NCBI GenBank assembly: GCA_029204225.1
Contig: CM055113.1
Coordinates: 16,435,745-16,499,744 of the forward strand
DNA length: 64,000 bases
Source: Diphasiastrum complanatum
Lineage: Eukaryota > Streptophyta > Lycopodiopsida > Lycopodiales > Lycopodiaceae
Reading direction: 5' to 3'
Shown in pieces: positions 36,042-44,639 of this stretch. Below the pieces are notes generated by a model. That model was not told the DNA's origin and did no database searches. It was given only the letters and a program-made list of their open reading frames with translations. Position numbers and translations under genes: made by a program. How positions within the stretch are numbered: position 1 is the first letter of the stretch; each line of letters opens with the position of its first letter.

Positions 36042-36998
36042 ATAGTTGAACTGCGATTCTGGAAACCCAGTCCAAAAACGCGTTTCTGAATTCTAGTAGC
36101 GATTCTCAGAAACGGGGTTTTCTTTTTTTTGTGGGCAATATGGGTATCAGATGAAAGCTCTAATTAAGAGCATTACATCTGTATAGTTTGGATCATATGT
36201 ATGATTGTATCTATACAAGTAAATTGGCTTAATACGTATTTGTATTGCCAATATGGGTATCAAATTAAAGCTTAAATTAAGGCCATTATTTTTATGTATG
36301 TTGCCGAGCATTTCTGATACAATTCGGTCAAGTTTAGGTGCATTAATCCATGCTGGGTTCTATCAAGGATAAAACTTCAAAACTAACCTCTAGCCTATTC
36401 GTTACGATCACAGATGGTTCTAGTGGGACAGGGACAGAGACAGAGAACTATAGAGCAATTGTACCTCGCTTTTTGCTTCGGGAGGCGTTGCCCCCTGATC
36501 CCCCTGCCAGGAGGGGCCTAGGTAGCTGTCGCCGGCCCCCCCTGGACCTGCCCAGCGACAGTAGCAGGGGTGGCGCTGCCCCCCTTGCACCCCCCGTAGA
36601 TAAAAATGGGGGTCCAAATGCGTGCCGATAAGGGCCCAATATTTATGCTCCCAACTGTGTGCACAATGCACTCACATCTCCACTGAAATGATTGCAAAAG
36701 TGATCATCATCCATAGGGTTGATAGCCTAAACTATAGCATTAACAATTACTGAGAACCAGAGCAAATAACAACCAAATAGCTATTGCAAATAAGATCTGT
36801 TTGTGCCCTATCTACTGCGCTTCTGGGAGGCAAAACGTTGGTTTGACCATTGCTCCCCTAAAAACATTTCAGCCATAAGCTATTTTTCCAAAAAAAAAAT
36901 AAAATTGCGATTCTGTATCAGAATCGCGTTTCTCAACATTTCTAAGAAATGCGATTCTAAAAATGTGTTTGCCTAGAAACGTGTTCTGTGCAACTATA
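36042..36998. mobile_element. 957-bp TIR element with 9-bp TSD and GC-rich core
   Basis: ATTCAAGGC is repeated exactly at 36033-36041 and 36999-37007. The ends are imperfect inverted repeats, ATAGTTGAAC against the inverse of CAACTATA. Several GCGATTCT and AGAATCGC blocks sit below the ends in opposite orientation. The 9-bp duplication and ATAGTTG end point to a non-autonomous Mutator-like element related to 34374. It carries a GC-rich island at 36420-36630. Confidence 0.8.
36420..36630. other. GC-rich island inside the TIR element
   Basis: About 200 bases rich in G and C, in surroundings that are strongly AT-rich. GGCG(T/C)TGCCCCC occurs twice (near 36484 and 36571). CTGTCGC and GCGACAG form a stem near 36525-36560. 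Open frames over it on both strands are composition artefacts. It could be a captured fragment of other DNA. Confidence 0.7.
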
Positions 36999-37007
36999 AT
37001 TCAAGGC

Positions 37008-37923
37008 TACATGTTTGAATGCTAGGAGCATGAGGTGTAACATTAAGATGTCTTACGGGTAGTTCTATGTTGATTCACCTGATTCTCACGAATCTTTAGC
37101 ATAACTATTCCTTGAGGTACATTGGTCACTTTGAACCTTTTTAAAAACTTTGGAAACTTAGAATCTGGTTGCTAATGTATGCATCTACATGTATGTCCTC
37201 ATCCTACGGCTCATGTATGTGTGGTTCTTACCAAGTGTACAATGTTTTTTAGGCAAATGATTTTCACACCTTAATGTTTTTAATCTCTTGTATTTTCATA
37301 ATTGCTAATGAGATTTTTTGCTGCCATTCTTAGTCAGTTTATCAAGAATTGCATCAAGAATCTACCCTGATTTCATTGCATCTAAAGAGATTTAGAGCAA
37401 TACTGATAGTCAATCAAATTCATGTTAAGTATTCAATGTTGTGTCAGGCTGCCAATTGTTTGCGACGCTGCATATTCATTAGGAGATATTAGAACTCAAA
37501 ATGGGCCCTTTGTCAAAATGTTTTTGACTTCGCACGCTTTCAACGCTTATGTGTCCCAATGAATGGTGTCCATCTATGACGAACTGTAACAGTGGTTGAC
37601 GAACGGAAATTGTATTTAACTTTCCTGGCCAAATTTTCGTGATTTTCAAATATCCGTCGAGCAGAACAAACAATTGTGATTGGACTACAGTTACTGCCCG
37701 AATACTCTTTTGTTGCTCGTCATTGTACGCTCGAGGTTGATTTGACGTCAATAGTCATAAACTGTATTTAACTAATCCTTGTAGTTTAGGAACTTCTTGT
37801 CATTCATAAGTATACCTCTCATTTTCTTCATTCTATCTCTTATTTTGGATTATCATTCTTAGGTTTACCTCTCAATCTCTACATTCTCTCCGTTTTCAGC
37901 TTGCGTACACGTATTTTTGACTA
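37008..37923. other. No gene recognised; one minus-strand open frame
   Basis: A 90-residue minus frame at 37479-37751 is somewhat richer in GC than its surroundings but matches nothing I know. It lies just before the family X gene, and could be its left flank or part of the same element. Confidence 0.35.
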
Positions 37924-39288
37924 ATGGCTACACATAATCAGAGACCAAGAGGAACCATTGATGCAATCAATATTTGCAATGAAAAATGCAGAAGATCAAT
38001 AGATACCAAAAATATATCGAAAATATCAATGGATCTTGATGCACCCCTCTGCAAAAGGCTCATTCCAAAAAAGAAAAAAATCGGATAACATATATAGAAG
38101 CTCTTGGAAAGGCAAGATAATGGATTTCAAAGTATCACCTATCGATCAATCTATCATGGAAGTTTTAGTTCAGCATGCTTATCTTCACAATGAGCTCAAC
38201 ATTCATGAATCCAAATGATAGAAAAAAAATGCAATTGTAAGTATTTATATTTGATTTTTTTAGAGTTAGCATTTTCTTTAAATTATATTTATCTTGTGAT
38301 ATTTTTGTTGGTTTTGCAGATTTGTATCCATCAAATTTCGTTGAATGGCAAACAGTTCAATCGATTGCAAGAATACTCGATGTCATACATTCGGATATCG
38401 GTATTTTACAATATAAATGTCGTTCTCCAAAATCACTTTTAGAATCGGAAGTTTTCTTTTATAATCACACTTATTTTCCTGATAAAAATGGTTTAGTTGG
38501 TGAATTAAAGCCATATCCTCTACCATATTTTTTGAGTGAGGAATAAATTTTTCCTGATGCAGCAATTTCAAAAAGTTTTCGATCTAGGCTATATATAGAT
38601 ATTCAGAATATATTAAAATGTAGCACTGGATCAAAGAATAATAGATTAAGTTGGTATTTACATTTTACTATTTTTGTTGATTTTTTTTTCAAATGCAATG
38701 TTCGGAGAACGACAACAAAGTTCATTTGTAAGGACTTGAGTGCTAAAATAATCGCCAAATTGTTGGATGATGGTTGGGATACGAAACAAAATCAGCAAGT
38801 TGAGTGCAAAATATGTTACTCATCCATGACATTTCGATATCACATCGAAAAACAAATGCTCACTTTGCTGCTGTATTATAGATGGATTAAATGCAAAAAT
38901 GTTTGAAAGCCACTTGATCAAGATTTTAATATAAACCCTTAAGAGCAACTTCAGACAACAGTGAAAAGAAATGACAACATTCTTGCAATGGTTGAGGTCA
39001 AAAAAGATTGGTGTCTCAATCACATTCGATCAAAACTAGGCATGTTGCAATTCGATCTATCTCAATACTATCAATTTCAATTGAATGGTGTAAAGGTACG
39101 TTATGCCATACGAAAATATTTCTTTTTTTCTATTTTTAAGTGAATCAGGTTCAAAAAATATATTAACTAAAACAATTTCTGTTGTGCAAATAAGAGTAAG
39201 GCAGGAAGAGCATATAAAATGCAAAAACATTGGAACATCCATCAAAATTGAAGATGATTTGATCAAAGCTTTGTCGCAACAAATCTAA
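37924..39288 (+). pseudogene. Family X gene, copy 1 (zinc-motif protein, unknown)
   Basis: Spliced gene not recognised by name. It starts MATHNQRPRGTIDAIN at 37924, in a 54-residue frame broken at 38088. It then reads KARIMDFKVSP and IMEVLVQHAYLHNELNI to a donor at 38237. Intron 38237-38319 is followed by an exon starting LYPSNFVEWQTVQSIARILD at about 38322 and continuing, with stops, through VECKICYSSMTFRYHIEKQM (a CxxC and His motif) to QLNGVK and a donor at 39096. A last part ends at 39288. Homologous copies at 44640 and 50520-49004 share the same intron positions, so this was a real gene family. A transposase or replication role is only a guess. Confidence 0.65.
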
Positions 39289-39735
39289 GTGAACTTATGT
39301 CGCATGTTTGGATTGGTTCTGGCAAAAGAATCGACTAGGTCATCTTTATGAACTTATCCAAAAAAAAACCATGGCAAAGGCAAGGCAGACCAAGGTTATG
39401 AAAAACAAACATGTAGAAAAACCATAGAAATTGAAGTTGAATGAATAATAACCTGAATTAATAACATGAAAGCAAACATGTAAGAACAACCATAAAAAAG
39501 TGTAAATATATTTCTATAAAAATTTTCTGTACATGTGTCTCATCCACATCAAGAGAGACCAACTTTTTATCGGTATCAACTTTCTATGATCTCTACATCC
39601 ATATCTCCAATTGGAAGTAGCTTGGGTGGAGAATACTCTGCCACTGCAACTGGATATCAATTTTCGATCACAAGCTTATGGTCTCCTGCCTGAAGTGCAT
39701 TATCTCCATTGGGGAGACCTTCGGACATTTAAATT

Positions 39736-39850
39736 GAAAAAAAACAAAAACACAGTTTAATGTTATTAATCAAAGATTAGTTATTAGGAATGTGATTATG
39801 AAAAAAAACAAAAACACAATTAAATGTTATTGATCGAAGATTATCTCTTC
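39736..39850. repeat. 64-bp tandem duplication
   Basis: Units beginning GAAAAAAAACAAAAACACA at 39736 and 39800, each followed by TGTTATT and an AAGATTA block. They lie in an intron of the protease gene. Confidence 0.75.
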
Positions 39851-39980
39851 CAGATTAGGAAGTTCATCTTGTAGTGCAAGCCATACCGTATATCAACCAC
39901 AACTGACAGAATCAACTTGTTGGGAGGACTGTAGTATCCAATATAAACGAAAGTTAATAACAAAATTTTAACATTATGTA

Positions 39981-40140
39981 ATATCGGATCAACGCGCAGG
40001 AGGTTATAATAAAATCTTTAACAGAAACAAGCGCGTGTCGAACCGATATTCAAAAAATATTGTTTGGATATCGGATCAGCGCACACGATATGAAAAAAAA
40101 AATCAAACAATAACTACAAGAGCACGTCGAACCGATATTT
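39981..40140. repeat. Four-half-site inverted array, locus A
   Basis: Half-sites alternate in orientation: 39981-39998 (ATATCGGATCAACGCGC), 40031-40050 inverted (GCGCGTGTCGAACCGATAT), 40067-40085 forward (ATATCGGATCAGCGCAC) and 40121-40140 inverted (GCACGTCGAACCGATAT). The gaps between them are 32, 16 and 35 bases. The array sits inside an intron of the protease gene copy 1. It could be a protein-binding array or a small TIR element. Confidence 0.8.
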
Positions 40141-40469
40141 ATAAATTTTTACCTCTACATCAACCATTTTCGGTTTCGTATATGCTATTGCATGTGGTAC
40201 TGGAAAGAGTTCCAGTATTTTCTGGATATGGCTCTTGGCAATTTTGTGTGTGTGTAATAGAGTTCATTTTTAAACAAACTGTATTACACACACCCTCATC
40301 ATTAAGATGTAAGGACAACACATATAAGCTCCAATGATCACTGCAATTAGAAAACGATATCATCATGCAGACTTTTGAAATCAGGGAAATCAGAAGCAGC
40401 CATGAATTGCAGAGGAAACAATGCTACATCTATAAACAGTGGGGTTTGGAAAAATTCCATCCAGTACTA

Positions 40470-40912
40470 AATTGCCCCCCTCTTACATTGTCCCCTAGTA
40501 TTTTATCCTTACTTTCTAATTCACATGTATCTAATTTAGAAAGGGGAAGACCGGCATTTGTCTTCGGCATCTTAAAATTGTATTTTATACATACGTGTCT
40601 CGAATATGTGAATTTAGGGCTACCTATGATCCATCCATGACTTAACCCTAGTTTCTAACCTAATAAGTCATAAGATCCACCCTGATTGGGGGGCGAGACC
40701 TTGAGATCCAAAAACAATGTAAAAATTGCTTTAGCTCCTAAAAAATCTCTAGCCTATCTATGCACATTTAGGTCTCATTTCCAAATGTGCCATTCCAAAC
40801 CTAGGTTAGGAATATATGAAAAATATCCTATGCTTTTTGGCACGTGTGACATCCCACAACATGGCCACATTACAATTTACAAGTGGTAGAACCAAACTAG
40901 TTTGTGTAAATT
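40470..40912 (-). repeat. Solo copia LTR
   Basis: The right part (GCACGTGTGACATCCCAC ... TGTGTAAATTTAAC, 40842-40911) matches the LTR piece at 49362-49459. In that copy the LTR begins TGTTAAATTTAC after a polypurine tract. The left edge here is approximate. It lies between the 5' exons of protease copy 1 and gene Y. Confidence 0.55.
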
Positions 40913-40924
40913 TAACGAGAACCA

Positions 40925-41442
40925 TTAAAAAAGTTAAGGATTGTATTTTTAAATCAAATTACTAATCATGAATTGTGTACCACCATTGATGTTTTCACAA
41001 TAATGTTTCCTTTAATCCGAGGGTATTCTGTAAAGCCAAAGTTGGATATTGGTCAAGATGTCTTAAGCAAGCAAGATCTTGAACCTTTTGATCAATTTGG
41101 GTACTTATCTCATTCATGCTTATATTTTTTTCTACTAATGTAACTAATCAAAACTATTGTTTGCAGCTTATCCTTCTTCATCATGCAACTTATTTTGCAA
41201 AGGAATATGGGAGCTTAAGTATCTGGTCATCACAAGGCATAGAAAAATCTCATTGGCAAGCAAGGGGAGCATTTCATAGAGCTACAAATCATGGAGGACA
41301 CAATTCAAGAAATAGATATTTAGTTCAACTTATTCAATGGTTTTATAGAAGAGCACAATTTAGATATCAAGCTAAAAACTCGCCAAATGTTACGATTTTT
41401 CGAAAGGCATCCAAATTCATAACAATAGAGATATCCTTGTAA
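40925..41442 (+). pseudogene. Gene Y: transposase-like C-terminal segment
   Basis: The first exon reads LNQITNHELCTTIDVFTIM and VKPKLDIGQDVLSKQDL, ending near 41100 at GTACTT. The second begins after TTTGCAG at 41167: LILLHHATYFAKEYGSLSIW, then GIEKSHWQARGAFHRATNHG, YLVQLIQWFYRRAQ, and a stop at 41440. The HH...YG.L....QG.E.SH...... T..GG pattern recalls C-terminal parts of transposase-like proteins in several eukaryotes; this is from memory of the pattern and is not proven. The N-terminal part is lost, perhaps through the LTR to its left. The exon phases do not join perfectly, so a small indel is likely. Confidence 0.5.
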
Positions 41443-41454
41443 TATATCAAAAAA

Positions 41455-42403
41455 TTATTTTGAAAGTTTTTCAAATAATGAGATAGAGACACATCCTTCT
41501 CCCGGCTGATACACCGCAAATGCCTCCATGTCTCATACCAAAGTTGGGGGATATTTTTTTTAAAATTCCAAAAATTCATCCTCTGTAAACAAAGTTTTTT
41601 CATAAGTTTTAGATTTTTCAATCATGGCCTCCAAGGCCTCATTGCCAAATTTTCAATTGCCATCTTGATCATAATCTATCTCACTTTCAAGATCATCATA
41701 TGTGTAATCAACAATGTCAAAAAATTCTAACAAATTTTGTGCAAAAATCGAAAGGATTTCATCCTCTCTAAAATTCAACACATCTTCTATATCATTAAAT
41801 AAAATATAGCTCTCATTACTTATAAAATATAAGGGAACATCGAGTAGAGTTAATTGATTAACAGGAGATGCAGATGGAAGAGAATCAGAGAGGATTATAG
41901 AATGAGAGAGAGTTTTCTGATAATCTGAAGCCATAGATGCTTCAGCTTCAACTTCTATATCAGTATCTGCATCATCTACATCAACTGGAGCAGATGCAGA
42001 TGCATCGATCAATGGAACAGTAGAAGATTCATCATCTGCAATTTCAACAGATATGTAAAAGAGCCATTCCTTTGATTAGAAGGCGACATATTCTTTTGTG
42101 GATACTACACTATATATTTCTTTTGAAATGGTCATGCAGGTTAGAGTACTTTCTATTGTGTTTATGCTTAGATGATGGTTGGGAATGCACAAGGTCCTGA
42201 AAATGAACGAAACAAAAACTATCTATATTTAGAACAGGAGTACTAATAATCTGAGGAAACTCATCAAGAAGAGAAATTAAATTATAACGATTCTCATAAA
42301 CTAGCTTATCGATATCGAAGGGAGCAAAAAAAATAATGGAATGTCACTGGCATTCAAAAAAATCCAGAAGTTTGTTATCTGAGGACATGGAGGAACTAGC
42401 CAT
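41455..42403 (-). pseudogene. Gene W: unknown acidic protein
   Basis: The start ATG is at 42403, nine bases from half-site array B. The first part reads MASSSMSSDNKLLDFFECQ, then TGA, then an open stretch to 42107 (FAPFDIDKLVYENRYNL, KHKHNRKYSNLHDHFK). After a probable intron, a strongly acidic part runs from about 42060 to 41653 (VDVDDADTDIEVEAEAS, DYTYDDLESEIDYDQ). It continues past further stops to EGCVSISLFEKLSK near 41460. In two of the three breaks in the second part TGA is used. The family is not recognised. It is convergent with gene Y. Confidence 0.45.
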
Positions 42404-42411
42404 ATTGAACC

Positions 42412-42573
42412 TGATATCGGTTCAACGCGACAGAATGATTTTGGTCGAGGACTGAACAACAGTGCATGCGTTGATCCGATATCGTTTTGACGAGAGAGAC
42501 TGATATCGATTCAGCGCGCCTGAATGAATCCGACCGTGCATCGTATGTGAAGGCGCGCGTCGATTCGATATCG
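42412..42573. repeat. Four-half-site inverted array, locus B
   Basis: The sites are 42412-42430 forward (TGATATCGGTTCAACGCGA), 42464-42484 inverted (GCGTTGATCCGATATCG), 42502-42520 forward (GATATCGATTCAGCGCGCC) and 42553-42573 inverted (GCGCGTCGATTCGATATCG). The gaps are 33, 17 and 32 bases, nearly the same as at locus A, while the gap sequences differ. The first site ends nine bases before the gene W start codon on the minus strand. Confidence 0.85.
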
Positions 42574-42880
42574 TGAGAAAGAAAGAAAACAAAATGATGA
42601 GGGAGTTCAAAATAAAAGATCACGGAATTAAAATATGGAAAGTGGTGCCCATATTTATAGCATATTCCTGTTGATTACAGCCATACATTTGTCAAATAAT
42701 GAATTGAGGAGCGCAATTTATATTTATCCACCAATCAGAGTGAGACAAATTTGTACCTATGCCGAAATACATTAAAATACGTTAAATAGTCTATCACTAG
42801 CCTCACCGAATCATTATTAAACAAACATTAAATGGACATAATTGAAAAGTGTACGAGGACAATTATTACAGTCTCTCGCC

Positions 42881-43165
42881 CTATTTAAGCACCGTAAAGA
42901 CGAAATTTTTTCTTTTGAGATATTGTTCATTCAGAACATTTTCATAAGGCATAACCTTGTCAATTTCAGAAATAAATTGTAGATGTGACCATACATTTGT
43001 AGAATTAATTGTAGATGTGACCATACTTTTGTGCCATATCGACTAATTATTTTGATAAAGGATGAATATTTAATTGACAACAAGCCTCTGAATATCTCAA
43101 AGTAATTATCAGCGTAATCCGAGCCTCGGAATTCCAAACCACCACGTATGCAATCATTTTGGATT
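42881..43165 (-). pseudogene. Gene V: unknown protein
   Basis: The minus frame reads GLEFRGSDYADNYFEIFRG, LLSIKYSSFIKIISRYG and KVWSHLQ. After a 32-bp tandem duplication (repeat starts near 42975 and 43007) it continues in another frame (ISEIDKVMPYENVLNEQYL) to a stop at 42881. The duplication therefore caused the frameshift. A TATATATA box at about 43171-43178 lies upstream, and array C is beyond it, so V and the H3-like gene are divergent. The family is not recognised. Confidence 0.45.
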
Positions 43166-43238
43166 TGAACTATATATACAGATGGACGACGCTTAAATTT
43201 TTTTGCTTAAAGTTCTTATAATTTTCTACTTCCATGCA

Positions 43239-43405
43239 GTATCGATTCAGCACGCCCGAAGCAACCTACCTACATTCCGCTTTTACTCGCGTGCGTCCAT
43301 CCGCTCTCAAGTATATGTTTGGTCTAAGTTCAGGTATCGGTTCGACGCACTCGACCTGACTTTTGATCCCGAGTTCTCCTTTTTTGCGCGCTGATCTGAT
43401 ATTGG
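43239..43405. repeat. Four-half-site inverted array, locus C
   Basis: The sites are 43239-43257 forward (GTATCGATTCAGCACGCCC), 43288-43298 inverted and worn (CGCGTGCGTCC), 43333-43350 forward (GGTATCGGTTCGACGCAC) and 43386-43405 inverted (GCGCGCTGATCTGATATT). The gaps are 30, 34 and 35 bases. The array ends six bases before the ATG of the H3-like gene and separates it from gene V. A promoter or origin role is inferred. Confidence 0.8.
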
Positions 43406-43411
43406 ATAGTA

Positions 43412-43866
43412 ATGGTGCGGACTAAGCAAACAACACGAATTCACCCTGGTGGAATACCAATCACAGGAGAGGGTCAGGAAAATGCACCACCACCTCCTAG
43501 GTCAAGGGACAGACGAAGAGACCCTCCCTGGCTGAAGGATATTCTGAAGCTACAGAAGACCAATAATCTTCTGGTTTCAAAAGCTTACATACAGAGATCC
43601 ATCAGACATGTTACAAGAAGTCTATCTGCAGATGTGAGATGGACTGTAATGGCAATTGAGGCGCTGCACACTACATATGAGGATTTCTAAGTGAATTTTT
43701 TTTTTCAGATGCTGTTGTTGCAGCTGTCCATGCCAAGAAGGTGACTACAATGCCCAAGGATTTCATTATTGTGTTTAGGCTACATGACACATATGACAAA
43801 TTTGCAGAGTACTTTAGACCAGCTCCTTCCTCTCCTCCAAAACAAGATGCAGAGAAAAGAAAATGA
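43412..43866 (+). pseudogene. Divergent histone H3-like protein
   Basis: The protein starts MVRTKQTTRIHPGGI, so H3 residues R2, T3, K4, Q5, T6, R8, G12 and G13 are kept. K9 becomes Ile and K14 becomes Ile. No K27 motif is present; instead there is a short Pro/Arg linker. The histone fold follows: WLKDILKLQKTNNLLVSKAY against H3 LREIRKYQKSTELLIRK, and ADVRWTVMAIEALHTTYEDF against the alpha-2 helix. TAA at 43688 and a frameshift in a run of ten T come next. The alpha-3 part then reads DAVVAAVHAKKVTTMPKDF from 43708 in the new frame, close to H3 AIHAKRVTIMPKD. A Pro-rich basic end stops at 43864. It could be a CENH3-like or element-borne H3. It is broken now. Confidence 0.75.
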
Positions 43867-44258
43867 AAGCAATCTCAACCATCCCGGCTTGTTTTTCAAG
43901 TACAGAGCGGTAGTGTTTAAAAAAAGAGGAGATCTCATGACCCTCCTAATAAAGTGCGAGATTTTTCAAAGCCATCTCCTCTGCATGAGATTCTATCTGC
44001 TAGACAATCTCCTTCTCCTTCAAAATCTCAGTCTCCTCCTACCCTTACAAATATTAGTTTCCCATCTAGAAAATGATTTAGATGATTTTGTAAATGTAAA
44101 GGTAGAATCAATTTTGAATGACAATTCTTTTAGTGGTTTATCTATATTACTTCTTTCACCCCCTTTGTAAATACTCCTCAATATGTACAGTATGACCAAT
44201 TGTTAAACCCATATCTTAAAATTTTAAATCCTTTATGTGATGGATTTGCCATCCAATT
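43867..44258 (+). pseudogene. Broken coding tail after the H3-like gene
   Basis: In shifting frames this region reads as a Pro/Ser-rich segment (SPLHEILSARQSPSPSKSQS), an acidic segment (LDDFVNVKVESILNDNSF) and FVNTPQYVQYDQLLNPYL to about 44258. It may be a C-terminal extension of the H3-like protein or a separate gene. Not recognised. Confidence 0.35.
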
Positions 44259-44259
44259 A

Positions 44260-44591
44260 TGAGTAAATTTGAGATCTTCCTTCATGAATAGTTTTGCTCT
44301 ACAATTTGCTGGATGATTGCTATTGGCATTTGGTTTTTTGTAATGATTAGAAGGATTGGAGGGTGCTGGTACAATACACAAGATTGAGCAGGCCGTACAT
44401 CCACACGTGTGAAGCATTTTGCATGATTTTGGAGCCATAAAGTGGAGTTCAAGCCAAGATAAACTAGAAATCAATAGATTGTTTTGTGCTCTAGCAATTG
44501 GATCATGATTGAATCTTAATTAGGTGCTTTCTCCATCATTCTAGGATTTATTGGACTTATTTTGCTGCATTTTCAACATGGTATCAAAGCC
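44260..44591 (+). repeat. Copia LTR and primer binding site
   Basis: TGGTATCAAAGCC at 44579-44591 is a copia primer binding site and follows TTTTCAACA. The LTR would run from TGAGTAAATTTG at 44260 to 44578. No gag follows, so the internal region is deleted. It separates the H3-like tail from family X copy 2. Confidence 0.55.
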
Positions 44592-44639
44592 AATCCAAGA
44601 AATGAGCTATAAATCTGCTAGGATAATAGATTTTTCTTC

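Larger units (their letters stand above)
39540..40343 (-). pseudogene. Family Z gene, copy 1: Ulp1/C48-like cysteine protease
   Basis: The His exon is 40340-40153 (CSDHWSLYVLSL, the HW motif of Ulp1-type proteases). It is bounded by an acceptor AATTGCAG and a donor GTAAAA. After an intron, the Cys exon starts at 39928 and reads QVDSVSCG, then TGA where Trp is usual, then YTVWLALQDEL. That is the Q...D...CG signature around the catalytic Cys. An acidic C-terminus follows (IGDMDVEII). Copy 2 at 47760-46740 has the same exon borders (His exon 188 versus 190 bases). The intron here is 224 bases against 106 in copy 2, because it holds the half-site array at 39981. Ulp1-like proteases also occur in some MULE and CACTA transposons. 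Confidence 0.65.

Noticed and set aside
36350-36671. Open frames on both strands over the GC island
   Set aside because: High GC removes stop codons; no codon pattern or known motif.
40670-40912. Plus-strand open frame at 40686-40889 as part of gene Y
   Set aside because: It matches the LTR piece at 49362-49459, so it is retrotransposon sequence.
43680-43706. A very short intron in the H3-like gene (GTGAAT to TTCAG)
   Set aside because: It would be about 16-18 bases, too short for plant splicing; a stop plus a frameshift in the T-run explains it better.
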